From Aeromonas eucrenophila (lineage in GTDB: Bacteria > Pseudomonadota > Gammaproteobacteria > Enterobacterales > Aeromonadaceae): a stretch of 64,000 nucleotides of DNA. The translations under genes and the position numbers were made by a program. The notes under the pieces are model-generated. The model was not told where the DNA came from and did not search any database. It saw nothing but the letters and a program-made list of their open reading frames with translations. Each line of letters opens with the position of its first letter. Positions within the stretch are counted from its first letter, which is position 1. The stretch lies in the NCBI RefSeq assembly GCF_000819865.1, contig NZ_CDDF01000011.1, positions 294,084-358,083 on the forward strand. Reading direction: 5' to 3'. Below, one piece after another: positions 26,701-35,967 of the stretch.

Positions 26701-29700
26701 TGAGATAGGGTTTGTCTTTTCGAACTGGGCCAGCAAAGCCGGGTTGGTTTGCCAACCGACCAAACCCGTCCTGCGCCGTGCGCCCGACCTTAGCGGACTG
26801 CATGATATCCAAATCTACCTCGATGCCCAGTACCTTGCCCAAGGTATCTGCCATCGCACTGGGGATAGCGTTGCGGCTCACAGCTTCCTCGGCATGCACT
26901 CCGAGGGCAATGGCCGAATGATCGCCGATCAGTCCTTTGAGTTGCTTGATAGCATCGGGAGAAAGCACGTCATGGACCAGTCGCCGAGCGGCAGCATCAT
27001 CGCCCCCCTTGGCAGCCTCGTAATCAGGGTGGCTGGTTGCATCAGCGAGGCGGCCATGCAAGATCACCTCTGGGAACCCCTTACGCCAGGGAGAGCGCTC
27101 GGCGCTGAACCACAAGCGCTCCCCTTCTGAGGCTCCAACCTCTGCACCTGCTTGCTGCAGCTTCTTACCCAGCCCCTCGATCAGGGAGCGAGTCTCAGCC
27201 GCAGTAATGCCATCCGGCACAAAGCCAACGGCGCGCAGCGCCCGGGTAACCCACGCAACCACTCGATCCCAACCGCGGCCCCAAGCACCCTGCTCCAGCT
27301 CGGCCAGATGGGCCACCACCTCCTCTGCTTGGGTACCAACGTCCTCATCGGCGTAATGGGTGTTCACCCAGTCCCACACCGCCTTCATGCTGGAGTCTTT
27401 CTGGGACTGGATGAGGCGGCTCATGAGCTTGGTATATTCCCCATCGCCCAGCACATTGGCCAGGCCGTAGTGGGCCAGCACCTCATGACGCAGTATCTCG
27501 CGCATTCGCTTGGGGTTGGCGATGGTATCTGCGGCCACATGCAGGGTGCCCGCATCGTCGTCAAACGCGGCGCGCCGGATCAACCCATCTTTGGCATCCA
27601 ATCCCAGCGCTTGTTCCAATTCAGCTTGGGTTGCGTGGATCTGCACATTGATACCGCTCGCCCCCCGGTACTGCTTGAACCACATTTTGGTGACCAGCTC
27701 GGCTTCTTTCCGGGTCAGGTGCTTGGCTGGCTTGTCACCCTGGGCCATAGCCTGCTTCGAGAAGAGGATGACGCGATCGCCCTCCTGCTTTGTCTCGAGG
27801 GTGTTGAAGAGGTGGTCGAAACCTGCTCGAATACCCGGCACCTCACCGGCGGTCGGATAGGGATAGCTGTTATCCAGTTCCCAACCCAACTGGGCGGATA
27901 CCTCCCAGGTCACCTCATCGACGATATTGGCCAGATAGTCGTTGCTGGCCCCCTGATCCTGCAGCTTGCTGATGAGATAGCTCTCGAACGCCCGCGCACT
28001 CATCTCGGTATTGGTGGTCCAATATTGCTTGGTGCGCTTGCTATCGAGCTTGCTGGATCGCGCCCTGAGTGCGGTCTGCTTGATGGCACGCATGACCGCA
28101 CCAAACGCCACCACCATCTCCTTGCGTACCTCTCCCTTGTGGGCGAAGTTGCTGCCACGGGCCGCTAGATCCACGTCCAGCGCCTCAGTCATGTTGTCGC
28201 CAACCTTTCCGCGCAGTCGGGAGAAGTAGTTGTCCAGCGCGTGCCACCACTCGTGGCCAAGTGAGCCGGCGCCGTTCATCTTGGTGAGGTTGATCACCAT
28301 CTTGCCCGGTTCGTAGTGGGCGGCAGCGGGCGATACCCCGCCACTACCACGCGCCCCGAAGGCTAGCCCCAACTCTCCGTTGAGAGAGATCGCCTTGGGC
28401 GGGATTCCCAGAATAGCGGCCATGTCCATAAGTGCGTCGAAGGCATCATTGAGGTTGCGCTGGCGGCGTCCCTGCTCCACCCAGTTGCCGAATTCAACCC
28501 CACGGAAGCCGAAGCTGCTGGCAAACTGCTCCGGGGTGACATCCTGCCCGGCGCGCATGTCCTCGCCCACTCGGGGCTGATTGAGGTCGCGGCGCTCGCG
28601 GGGGATGGCCTTGTGCTGCTCCAACTTGACGATCAGCTCGTCCTGATGCTCGGCCCGGTAGGCACGGGCCTCCTTCACATCTTTGAACGCTGGCGTGAGA
28701 TCGAGATAGTTACGCCCCAACTTCTTGCCAACAAACCAGCCCTTGCCATCGTCCCGACTGTAGATGTCAAACGTCACCACCTTGGGCTTACTTGCCTCAG
28801 CGGTCAGCTCCTCATAGCGAGCCTTGAAGGCGGCAATGGCCTCCTGCTTGGTATCACCGGTGGCGATGATACGTGGCCAGTTGCCCAGGGTGCTAGACTT
28901 GGTCCCGCGTTCGAGGGTCCACATCTGCTTGGGCGGGTCGTACTTCACCCCGTTATACAGACTGTACTCACCACCCCGCAGCTTGAGGTCGGCCAGACTG
29001 CGTTGATGACCCACTGCCTCGTACAGGGCGGCGCGGTTGCTAATATCTTCCGCCAGATGCAGGCCCGACTTGGCGATCTGCTGGCGCAGCTGCTCGCTGG
29101 CGCTGCCGCCTTCCAGTAGCCCCAGCGCGGTGTCGCGCATCGCCTTGACGGCTTCGGCCCAACGATTCTGCTTCCAACCGGTCTGCGGCTTGGTCGGGAT
29201 GCTGTCACGGGCCGCGCGGGCGTAGGCCACGAACCACGGCTGGATGCCGCTGTCGAGCAGCTTCTGGTAATCTGGCGTCGGCCAGGCCTTGGAAAGCGGC
29301 AGCTCCTTTATCTCATCGACCGTATTGCCCTGGATGCTGTCCCGGTAACTGGCCCAGACATCCTTGCGAGCCCCGCCAATCTTCTCGCCGAAGTCAGTAA
29401 TCGATTCTTGTGCGGCGTGCTTTGCACGGCTGATCGACTGTGTGGTATCCCCTTCTTTCAACCAGCGCTTGAACGCCTTCACTGGTATAGCCTTGATGGC
29501 CCCCAGTCCCTTCCACCCCGGCTCGTAATTGGCCAGATAGCCTGCCCGAGCTGCGGCCTCGTCAGCAAACCCCAGCATCACCTTGTGCTCGTCAAACTTG
29601 CCCGTCTTGGGGTCTACCTGGTCCACCACATAGACCTGCTCACTCTCCGGCTGGTCCCCGATATAGACGTCAACGTGATCACCATCAGCCCCTTCGGTAC

Positions 29701-32356
29701 GTTTGATGTAGCCGTAGTCATGGGCCATGGTCGATTGCCAAGCTTTGCCATCAGGCGCAGTACCGGAGCGGGTGGATCCTTTGGGGTTTTCCAGAGCAAT
29801 GTCGAAGCCGTGTAACTTGAGGTGCCCCTTCTTGTAGTTACCTGCCTCCTTCTGGGCCTGGGTTGGCTCAGTGTTTACCTCTGCCCTGGCGGCCTCCACC
29901 TGTGCGACCGGCTCAGAAACAACAACCCCGGCAGGAGCCGGGGTTGTCAGTGTCTTGTCATCTTGTTGCTGTCCAGTTGATGCAGGTACAGGAGAAGCGA
30001 GATCTCCCCGATCTCCCCGATCTCTTGCTCCAGCTCGGCTGGCGAGCTCGGTAGTGGAAGGCTTAGCGTCAGCTGCAGCTTGATTGCCTGCGCCAGGCTG
30101 ATCACCTTGTCCTTCACTGCTACTTGCAGGTATCCGGGCAGGCTGGTCATGGGTCACCTCGGGTTGTTCACTGGAAGGGATGGCATCGCGATAGCCAGTA
30201 TCGACTGCAGGTGTGAGTTGCTGGGGCTGACGGTTGTTGGACTGCCCCGCTTTGGCCCGTTCAACCTCGGTTATTTCGGCAACACCAAACCCACCACCAT
30301 TGAGTTGGACCGGCGTCTCAATCCCCTTGCGACTAGCTAACCGGGCTTCCTTCTCACTGGCGAATGGCTTGCCCTTCCGGGTAACACGCAGGCTCTTGAG
30401 CGGACCGATGGTGGGGTCAGTCTCCACACCAACCGACACACTACCCCTCATGGGTGCAGCATCCGGCTGACGCTGATCGCCACCATAGATCACATCTCGA
30501 TACGGAAGCTCGGTGCCAATCTCGCGCCCCTCTCCCTCGATGGTAGCGCCGGGCAGCGCATCAGCATTTTGCATCTGACCACGATCTGCAGGCAATAAGT
30601 CCCCCTCCTGCCCGCTTTGCCACCGGGTGCGCTTACTGCCACGAAACTGAGGGCCGGGGCCAGCCTGGTGGTCATCGTGATCCCCCGGTGCGGCCACTTC
30701 CTTCCCTTTGGGCTTGGCATTCGCGTCACCAGCAAAAATCACATCCTTGAGCGGCAGAGCCGGACGCTGCCCCTCCATTGCCACCTGTAAGGCACCCTTG
30801 CCACCGGCAAAGGGATCCTTTCCCAGTTCCCCAGCTTGAACTCGCTCATAGAGGCTTTTTCCCAGGTTGCCCCCCTGCATTTGGGCTGACACCAGCTCCT
30901 GCACCGAAAAGCCAAACTCGCCGGCCAGAGCGCGCTGTACCTCGCTATCCTGGGCAAGCCCCTTGAAGCGATCGGCCGTATCATCCTGGCGTAGATAAGC
31001 TGGCACGTCGCGCAGCTCGTCATACTGGCCGGCGCTTGGGCCTAGCGGGGATCGGTCTGTTGCTGTAGGTACTTCGGGCTCGGGAGTAACCTGCGGCTCA
31101 ACTTGCTCATCTGGCGCGGGCTCCGGTGCAGTAGGCTCAGCGTCTCGAGCCGGGTGGTCTTCGGTCTCCACTTCGCCACGCTCGCCGCGTAGGCCGCTGG
31201 CGCCACCCGTGGCGCCACCAACCCCCATGCCGATAAGGCCGCCCTCAATGGCAGAGGAAACAACCCCTTTCATGGGGTCGATGTTGGCTCCTGCGACCTC
31301 ATTGAGTGCTTCGTTCACGCTGTACTGTTGGGTCCCCTCTTCGAGCGCTTCACTGATCCCCTCGCCAGCAGCCCCTTTCCCCATTCCCTTGAGCACGCCA
31401 CCACCGGCGCCTTTACCGGCCAGCATCTTGAACAGCATGGTGTCGCCCATCAGGGTACCCACGGCAGCCGCTCCCCAAGTCTTGGCATCCCCCATGGTGG
31501 CCTGGCTCGCAACATTGGCAGTTTCTTCGCGGGCCAGTTGCAGCTTCTCGCTATCAGAGAGATGTGCGGTCTGCTGATCGGCATCGATGCGTAAGAAGGT
31601 ATCCCGGAAAGTCGTGCTGTTTCGCAACTCATCAAAGCTCATACCCAGCACAGAATCCCTGGCATTCACGCCCGCTGCGCCAACCGAACCGGTGACCCCC
31701 GTGGTCGTCGCTGCGCCAGTGGCCAACCGAGATACCGTCTTGGCCGCAACAGCTTCCGCCACCTCTTGCGCGGCCCCCCGCTTGATCATGGTGGTGGTCA
31801 CCATCCGACCGATCGTCGCCTTGGCAGCCAGCCCGGTGATCCCACCACTCGCCAGCGTAGGGAGAAGCGACCCCACCCCTTGCGCCATTTTCATCGCCCA
31901 GACATCAATATCCCCAGCACCATCCCCCAGAGTGATAGCGCCCGCGGGTGACTCACTGACAAGGCTGCGAGTCATCGCCTCTCGCGCATCGACACTCATC
32001 CCCTCTTTGAGGCTGTCCGCTCCAGATTGAGCCAGCTCCCCAGCACCGGCCACCACATCCAGCGTCGGCGCCAACTTCTTGGCCAGGTTTGCGCGGGCAT
32101 TCTCCAGGTAGTCCCCCTGGTCCTTGTCGCCATTCTGCCGGCCATAGTTGCCAGCCTGGCGCGCCAGCTCACCGATGCCGCCCACGAGCTCGAGTCCGCC
32201 AGCACCGACAGCACGCGCAACGTCACTGAGGCCAACATCCAGATTGCGCGACGCCGGGGCGGGGGTAGCCAAACCGGCATCTAGGCTGTTCCAGAATTCA
32301 TCCATGCGGGTATCACTTTGCTGCGCCGTCGGCAGCGTGGTTGCGGTCTTATCCAT
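23750..32356 (-). CDS. giant internal-virion polyvalent protein, 2868 residues
   Basis: One 8.6-kb frame with GAGG before the ATG at 32356. Order: Gly/Ala-rich helices (1-400); a disordered linker (400-830) with three short motifs of the LPxRDVIxGGD type; an inorganic-pyrophosphatase-like domain (about 840-970, GADGDHVDVYIGD); an LPD1-like region ending in a zincin motif GHEWWHALD (about 1370); a second protease-like RHEVLAHYGL (about 1625); a phosphoribosyltransferase-like domain (1760-1930, IMDDTLTQGGT); then about 800 residues of the LPD38 type. Such proteins are packaged and enter the cell with DNA. The short-tailed Stx phages carry a protein of similar size in the same place. Confidence 0.85.
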   Translation of the reverse strand: MDKTATTLPTAQQSDTRMDEFWNSLDAGLATPAPASRNLDVGLSDVARAVGAGGLELVGGIGELARQAGNYGRQNGDKDQGDYLENARANLAKKLAPTLDVVAGAGELAQSGADSLKEGMSVDAREAMTRSLVSESPAGAITLGDGAGDIDVWAMKMAQGVGSLLPTLASGGITGLAAKATIGRMVTTTMIKRGAAQEVAEAVAAKTVSRLATGAATTTGVTGSVGAAGVNARDSVLGMSFDELRNSTTFRDTFLRIDADQQTAHLSDSEKLQLAREETANVASQATMGDAKTWGAAAVGTLMGDTMLFKMLAGKGAGGGVLKGMGKGAAGEGISEALEEGTQQYSVNEALNEVAGANIDPMKGVVSSAIEGGLIGMGVGGATGGASGLRGERGEVETEDHPARDAEPTAPEPAPDEQVEPQVTPEPEVPTATDRSPLGPSAGQYDELRDVPAYLRQDDTADRFKGLAQDSEVQRALAGEFGFSVQELVSAQMQGGNLGKSLYERVQAGELGKDPFAGGKGALQVAMEGQRPALPLKDVIFAGDANAKPKGKEVAAPGDHDDHQAGPGPQFRGSKRTRWQSGQEGDLLPADRGQMQNADALPGATIEGEGREIGTELPYRDVIYGGDQRQPDAAPMRGSVSVGVETDPTIGPLKSLRVTRKGKPFASEKEARLASRKGIETPVQLNGGGFGVAEITEVERAKAGQSNNRQPQQLTPAVDTGYRDAIPSSEQPEVTHDQPARIPASSSEGQGDQPGAGNQAAADAKPSTTELASRAGARDRGDRGDLASPVPASTGQQQDDKTLTTPAPAGVVVSEPVAQVEAARAEVNTEPTQAQKEAGNYKKGHLKLHGFDIALENPKGSTRSGTAPDGKAWQSTMAHDYGYIKRTEGADGDHVDVYIGDQPESEQVYVVDQVDPKTGKFDEHKVMLGFADEAAARAGYLANYEPGWKGLGAIKAIPVKAFKRWLKEGDTTQSISRAKHAAQESITDFGEKIGGARKDVWASYRDSIQGNTVDEIKELPLSKAWPTPDYQKLLDSGIQPWFVAYARAARDSIPTKPQTGWKQNRWAEAVKAMRDTALGLLEGGSASEQLRQQIAKSGLHLAEDISNRAALYEAVGHQRSLADLKLRGGEYSLYNGVKYDPPKQMWTLERGTKSSTLGNWPRIIATGDTKQEAIAAFKARYEELTAEASKPKVVTFDIYSRDDGKGWFVGKKLGRNYLDLTPAFKDVKEARAYRAEHQDELIVKLEQHKAIPRERRDLNQPRVGEDMRAGQDVTPEQFASSFGFRGVEFGNWVEQGRRQRNLNDAFDALMDMAAILGIPPKAISLNGELGLAFGARGSGGVSPAAAHYEPGKMVINLTKMNGAGSLGHEWWHALDNYFSRLRGKVGDNMTEALDVDLAARGSNFAHKGEVRKEMVVAFGAVMRAIKQTALRARSSKLDSKRTKQYWTTNTEMSARAFESYLISKLQDQGASNDYLANIVDEVTWEVSAQLGWELDNSYPYPTAGEVPGIRAGFDHLFNTLETKQEGDRVILFSKQAMAQGDKPAKHLTRKEAELVTKMWFKQYRGASGINVQIHATQAELEQALGLDAKDGLIRRAAFDDDAGTLHVAADTIANPKRMREILRHEVLAHYGLANVLGDGEYTKLMSRLIQSQKDSSMKAVWDWVNTHYADEDVGTQAEEVVAHLAELEQGAWGRGWDRVVAWVTRALRAVGFVPDGITAAETRSLIEGLGKKLQQAGAEVGASEGERLWFSAERSPWRKGFPEVILHGRLADATSHPDYEAAKGGDDAAARRLVHDVLSPDAIKQLKGLIGDHSAIALGVHAEEAVSRNAIPSAMADTLGKVLGIEVDLDIMQSAKVGRTAQDGFGRLANQPGFAGPVRKDKPYLIMDDTLTQGGTLANLKGYIENRGGEVLAATALTGKQYSAKIAIDSSTLEQLRDQYDGTGLEAWWQNRFGYDFDSLTESEGRYLLRAKDADKVRDRVTAAGPQAPSRSEHESARDDGSLPPDGLKFSQTNAATDEALQKLNLGPKPDIIDKTKTNLNKLRQVDRGVVSSWVDRVIKKANTEVLDALAPIKYAEEAAGITEAADSGYVGARMATGAASTMQATMLYGLPEWKDGVIQRKAGTGEKDALLGIFSDLGKDLHNWLGWMAGHRAEILMGQGRENLLSEQDIAALKGLGNGKEAKFMEAKERWNRLNTATLDLAQEAGLFTAEARAEFESEWYIPFFRESDDGDVIAPFKPKGIANQNAGIKKLKGGEANTNDLLENIFTSTSKLIDASMKNMAAQKTIWNLADTGIIEVIPKPNKMDYQALANGKDRIMLKLEGEDYMIRIEDPDLYRAMTFFDRKPFGAMVTVAAKAKRLLTAGVTASPEFMLRNFLRDSLSSWAISKDGFKPVIGSIKGVKKTLAMEGSTIDVMFSGASFLGGYVNGNDPTAMADTVRKSLRRKGMTPEQIANYEKSIIRNAAHAKGVIADVWEKYSRFGEAFENGNREAVYDAAIKSGKSHAQAAFESKDLMDFSMLGAARAIQGAAMVLPFFNARIQGLGKLTRELRDNPREIAKRAGMITAMSLGLLAINWDDERYEELPDWDKDSNWHFFVGDQHWRIPKPFEIGVMFGTIPERMMRALGDKDTGAQFGKAVARAIGETFALNPTPQIVKPVVEAVFNYDSFRGGPIDSPQDLAVRAEARYNEQTSLLMRELGELSGLSPKQLEHLLIGYTGTMGSYVMAAADGLIRAARPGESAAWRADEIPLVKAVYRGTGPAKSTQHMEEFYQMLSEVNQLKRTVDQYRSEGLTDKASELLEEQGGILKSRRNLSRTQQQIRVVRNRIELIQRDKTMGAEQKRQRIDELLTRRNDLVYQVVNTNQRNWE

Positions 32357-32380
32357 GGCGTCCTCGAGAATGGAAAAAGA

Positions 32381-32411
32381 AAAGCCCCGACCGGCGAACC
32401 AGTCAGGGCTT
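32381..32411 (-). terminator. terminator upstream of the giant gene
   Basis: On the minus strand AAGCCCTGACTGG-TTCG-CCGGTCGGGGCTT followed by TTCTTTTT; a UUCG-capped stem. It separates the giant gene from upstream late transcription and adjoins a copy of the conserved intergenic element. Confidence 0.75.
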
Positions 32412-32444
32412 GGAGATGGCGGTCAGGGCAACAGGCACACTGAC

Positions 32445-32468
32445 CGATGATGGGGAGATGCTAACGCT
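32445..32468 (-). repeat. conserved intergenic element, copy 4
   Basis: CGATGATGGGGAGATGCTAACGCT on the plus strand, consensus (C/G)ATG(A/T)TGGGGnnAT(C/G)CTAACG(C/T)T. It is followed at 32469-32480 by a perfect palindrome, GGATAATTATCC. On the minus (late) strand it precedes the giant gene. Confidence 0.8.
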
Positions 32469-32546
32469 GGATAATTATCCAAGCAAGGGTAGAAACTAAA
32501 ACATGCCTGGGAGATGATGAGAGCCCTTTGTATCTGAGGTTTCAAT

Positions 32547-32789
32547 ATGGGCGCATTATTCTTTTTCGATGAGACTGTATCACTAGATAACAATAAGAGT
32601 GTCGATTGCTCTTCATGCCAAGTTGAGGTCTTGGATAACCATGGCATACCAGAAATTCGTATAGGCCCAGAAGGCGATGCTTGGGCAGGTCACAGGGCAA
32701 CCTTCAATGATTGGGAGCAGTTCGAAAGATTTGTCGATGCGGTAAATGACACTCGTTCACGCTTACTCCCAATCAGCAAAGATCGGTAA
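32547..32789 (+). CDS. 80-residue moron-type protein opposite to late genes
   Basis: A small acidic soluble protein (MGALFFFDETVSLDN..., WAGHRATFNDWEQFERFVDA) with GAGG upstream, lying on the plus strand in the gap between two minus-strand late genes. It is AT-richer than its neighbours. I do not recognise the family. Its orientation and composition suggest an independently expressed prophage gene. Confidence 0.55.
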   Translation: MGALFFFDETVSLDNNKSVDCSSCQVEVLDNHGIPEIRIGPEGDAWAGHRATFNDWEQFERFVDAVNDTRSRLLPISKDR

Positions 32790-32797
32790 TCTTGGCC

Positions 32798-34312
32798 TTA
32801 TTTGACCATCGCCTGATAGGCAGCCAGGCCATCGGGGGCCTTGTTGAGGTGTGGGGTCGTATTAAAGGGATCCGCGAGTGCGTTGAGTGCTGCCTTCTCG
32901 GCAGCTCTGGGATCCTGCTGGGCAACCGCCGCTGGAGTGGGTTCCCCGCGCATGGCATTGGCCGTCTGCCCATCCCGCCGCAGCTGAACCCAGCGACTGT
33001 AAATCTGGTCTAGCATGGCCGGGTCCGCATGCTCGGTAATCGACTTCCCATTTGCTCCCGCCTCCTGCACAAACTCTCGGCGAAGGGCATCATTGCCTAC
33101 CCATTGCGTCAGCCCTGAGGGGGCAGGTTCAGACCCAGCACCGGCCGCTGTGGCCGGTACCTGGGCCTGGGCCTCCAGACCGAATACATCACGCAGTCCC
33201 TGTGCCTGCTGCTGGGCAGCATCTCGCTCTGCTGCGATAGCTGTCTCTCTCTCTTCCTGGCTCAACATGGTGTCACGGCGGATCTGACCGATAGCCTTAT
33301 CGGTGTCGGCCTGCAGCTTCACAACAGCCTGGCGGTAGCCCTTCACATCAGCCCCGGGCGTCAATCCCAGGCTGGTCCGGATGTTATTGGCCTTGGCCAC
33401 CAAGTCATGGGAGAGCGCCGCACGCTTGTAACCAGTGCCGACGAAATCAGAAATGGGGATCACCTTGGGTTTATCATCGCCCCTGGCTGTGCGGTTATCC
33501 GTCACCGGGCGATCGGCGGTAGAGCCGTCGTCATAGGTGACCTTTAACCCCAGCACCACGCCTGCCCCATCAGGTGTCACCATGATGCGGCCCAGCTCTT
33601 TGTTCTTGATGGTCTTGCCGGTGGCAGGATCCACATCGCCAATACCGGTCTTGATCTCCTCCTGGTAGAGGGTACCGGCAGCCTTGAGAAACTCTGAGTT
33701 ATTGATGCGGTTTACGCCTTCCTCACTATTCCAGTCCAGTTTGCCGCTTTCGGCATCACTCATCAGGCCCTTCGTGTAATTCACAAAAGTCTTGCCGGCG
33801 CCAGTAAACTCGCTCTCCATATAGCGCTCCGGGCTGTACTGCGCAGCTTTCGGGTCGCTCACCACCTTTCGAAAGACATCCCCCGGATCCTTGCCGGCCT
33901 CGATATCCATCCACCCCTGCTGGATCACCGGCAGGTGTTCCTGCTGATAGGCCTCTTTCTCCCGTCGGTCTTTGAGCCACTGGTATTCGACCTCTGCCCG
34001 AGAATCGGCGCGCGCCGCCCGGGCGTTTGCCGCCTTGGTGCTGGCAATGGATGAGCGCACTTGCTCCTCATTGAGATCATCACGCCGCGCCTCGCGCTCG
34101 TCTTGCTTGTTGTCTCGCTGCCGGGCATAGGTCGTCTCATCGGCATACCGTTCATCAGACTGCCGTTGACGGTCCAGATTGTTCTGCCACATCGCATCCC
34201 GCAGCCCCTGCTCTTTCTCCGCACGCTCGTCGGCCTTCTGGCCGCGCTGATAGTGGTTCATGGTGCCAAACCCGGCGAGGAACCCCTCGGCCAATCCTGA
34301 AACTCCCATCAC
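32798..34312 (-). CDS. internal virion protein, 504 residues
   Basis: A highly charged, mostly helical protein. A glycine-rich N-terminus (MMGVSGLAEGFLAGFGTM) is followed by long coiled-coil stretches rich in Arg/Glu/Gln (residues 25-130), then a mixed domain. It belongs to the block of ejection/internal proteins between the tail genes and the giant protein. No enzyme motif is seen. Confidence 0.65.
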   Translation of the reverse strand: MMGVSGLAEGFLAGFGTMNHYQRGQKADERAEKEQGLRDAMWQNNLDRQRQSDERYADETTYARQRDNKQDEREARRDDLNEEQVRSSIASTKAANARAARADSRAEVEYQWLKDRREKEAYQQEHLPVIQQGWMDIEAGKDPGDVFRKVVSDPKAAQYSPERYMESEFTGAGKTFVNYTKGLMSDAESGKLDWNSEEGVNRINNSEFLKAAGTLYQEEIKTGIGDVDPATGKTIKNKELGRIMVTPDGAGVVLGLKVTYDDGSTADRPVTDNRTARGDDKPKVIPISDFVGTGYKRAALSHDLVAKANNIRTSLGLTPGADVKGYRQAVVKLQADTDKAIGQIRRDTMLSQEERETAIAAERDAAQQQAQGLRDVFGLEAQAQVPATAAGAGSEPAPSGLTQWVGNDALRREFVQEAGANGKSITEHADPAMLDQIYSRWVQLRRDGQTANAMRGEPTPAAVAQQDPRAAEKAALNALADPFNTTPHLNKAPDGLAAYQAMVK

Positions 34313-34318
34313 TCCTCC

Positions 34319-34579
34319 TTAAAACAAACTGGCCAAGAGGCCGACACCGGCACCGATCACAGCGCCCCACGGCCCACCCACAGAGCCTGCCTGGGCCCCC
34401 GCCATGGCGCCGACGGCCGCACCGGTCCCCACGTTGGTCATCGTCTGCTGCTTCTGCTGTGCCTTGAGGTTCTTGTTGGCAGTCTCACGCGCCTCGTCCA
34501 ACTTTGCCGACTCGTTCATCCCCTGCATGGCCTGGCGCCGCGTCTGCGCGCCAATATCAATCAGTCCATATCCCATCAC
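34319..34579 (-). CDS. small glycine-zipper virion protein
   Basis: Eighty-six residues: a charged helical first half and a C-terminal GxxxG-rich hydrophobic segment (GTGAAVGAMAGAQAGSVGG, AVIGAGVGLLASLF). Such segments insert into membranes, so a role in DNA ejection is plausible (inference). It overlaps the preceding gene's stop. Confidence 0.6.
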   Translation of the reverse strand: MMGYGLIDIGAQTRRQAMQGMNESAKLDEARETANKNLKAQQKQQTMTNVGTGAAVGAMAGAQAGSVGGPWGAVIGAGVGLLASLF

Positions 34580-34956
34580 ATCCCCCCGCCTGCTTTAATC
34601 GCCTCTCGCAAGCCGGCATCGGCTCCGGTGAGGATCCCCATCTGACGTTCTTTCTCCTGCTCGCGCAGGCCATTCTCGGTACCGGCCGTCATCAACGCCA
34701 TGCGCAGCCCCTGGCTGTTGTCTTGTGGATTAGCCGGTGCTGCGACCCCCATGCGACCATTGCGATTAGCAGTGGCCTGCTGTGCGGATACCAGCGCATT
34801 GGTGTTGTTCTGCTCGACGCGGCCGAGTTGGTCACGCAGCAATTGTCCACTCGTGGCCTGCTCCATCAGCTCTTTCTGCTTCGGGTAGAAGCGAGTCAAC
34901 CAGTCGTCGTATTGCTGCCGAGTGATGCTGGCAAATTGGTCCGAAGCCCATCCCAT
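34576..34956 (-). CDS. probable internal virion protein, 126 residues
   Basis: A Gln/Asn-rich helical protein (MGWASDQFASITRQQYDDWL, then long amphipathic helices). Its end overlaps the start of the glycine-zipper gene by 4 nt. Family not recognised; assigned by position in the ejection-protein block. Confidence 0.55.
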   Translation of the reverse strand: MGWASDQFASITRQQYDDWLTRFYPKQKELMEQATSGQLLRDQLGRVEQNNTNALVSAQQATANRNGRMGVAAPANPQDNSQGLRMALMTAGTENGLREQEKERQMGILTGADAGLREAIKAGGGM

Positions 34957-34968
34957 CGGTTACCCCCC

Positions 34969-35601
34969 TTAGTAGCCCTTGTTTTGCAGGACGCTGGCGG
35001 TCGGGCCGATCTTCTTGCCCGCCGCGGTCCCCCCAGCTGCGCTGTTCATGCCATAGGCCGTTGCAGCACCGCCAACAGTACCGACCAACCCCAGCACAGC
35101 CTGCTTGTTGTTGAACTTCGTTTGGGCATCGCTCGCAGCCTTGTTGAGGCTGGAGCTGGCCAGGCTGCTATATCCCTCAAGGGCCTCAGCCTTCTGCCCC
35201 TGTCCCATCGAGACCACATCCTTGAGCCCGGCCACATACTTGTCCTGCTGACTGGACTGCGTGCGGTTGGTGGTATCGGTTTGGCTTAGCGCCTGGTCTG
35301 TTTCCAACTCGTGCATGGTGTCCTGATATTTGCCGCTCGTCGGGTCTACTCCAGACGCAGCCATTGCATCAGATAGCCCCTCCCGCGCCTCACCGAAGCT
35401 GTGGGCCGTGCCCAGGGCTGCGGTACCCGCGGCATCGTCAAAGGCCTCCTCCCCGTTCAACTTGTCCACCTTGTCCATGAAAATGTCTTCGTACTGCTTG
35501 AGATCCGACTGGTAGATCCCCCATTGCTTCATCGCAATGTCCGCCATGGCCTTCTGCGCCGAGGTCTCTTTGATCTCGTTAGAACCGCCCTTACCCATCA
35601 C
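34969..35601 (-). CDS. probable internal virion protein, 210 residues
   Basis: Helical N-terminal two thirds and a C-terminal hydrophobic glycine/alanine segment (AVLGLVGTVGGAATAYGMNS). It is similar in design to podovirus ejection proteins that line the DNA path. It overlaps nothing but is closely packed with its neighbours. No catalytic motif. Confidence 0.55.
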   Translation of the reverse strand: MMGKGGSNEIKETSAQKAMADIAMKQWGIYQSDLKQYEDIFMDKVDKLNGEEAFDDAAGTAALGTAHSFGEAREGLSDAMAASGVDPTSGKYQDTMHELETDQALSQTDTTNRTQSSQQDKYVAGLKDVVSMGQGQKAEALEGYSSLASSSLNKAASDAQTKFNNKQAVLGLVGTVGGAATAYGMNSAAGGTAAGKKIGPTASVLQNKGY

Positions 35602-35607
35602 TCCACC

Positions 35608-35967
35608 TCACAGGTTGATCTGAAACACCAGCATGCCGTCGTCGTCATCCGGTTGGCGTACCCATCCCATCTTTGGCGCCACCTTGAGCCAACCGCGCCT
35701 GGTCGAGTGGAACCGCAGCCAGCGAGCACCAATCATCCTGGCCAAGTGCTTAACCTCCGGCAGGTGCCGTGCCGGGGCGCCGTCGTCCCCCCAGCCAGCC
35801 CAAACCAGCACTCCTGTCACCTTCTTCTCCACCACCGGTTTCAGGACAAACCCATCTGCATCACGCACAAACAAAAACGCCACCCGGTTACGGATGGCGC
35901 TTTGCAGTTCGGCGGAAATATTAGGGTTTCTAGTATCGCTGGCGATGCGATCAATGCTTGCCTTCAT
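35608..35967 (-). CDS. phage protein of unknown function, 119 residues
   Basis: A compact, basic and aromatic protein (VAFLFVRDADGFVLKPVV, VLVWAGWGDDGA, ARWLRFHSTRRGWLKVA) with the look of a GNAT-like alpha/beta fold, though this is uncertain. Its ATG overlaps the stop of the tail protein gene upstream. Confidence 0.5.
   Translation of the reverse strand: MKASIDRIASDTRNPNISAELQSAIRNRVAFLFVRDADGFVLKPVVEKKVTGVLVWAGWGDDGAPARHLPEVKHLARMIGARWLRFHSTRRGWLKVAPKMGWVRQPDDDDGMLVFQINL

Noticed and set aside
27152..28168. 338-codon plus-strand frame inside the giant gene
   Set aside because: Opposite to the zincin region of the polyvalent protein, with no ribosome site or family resemblance.
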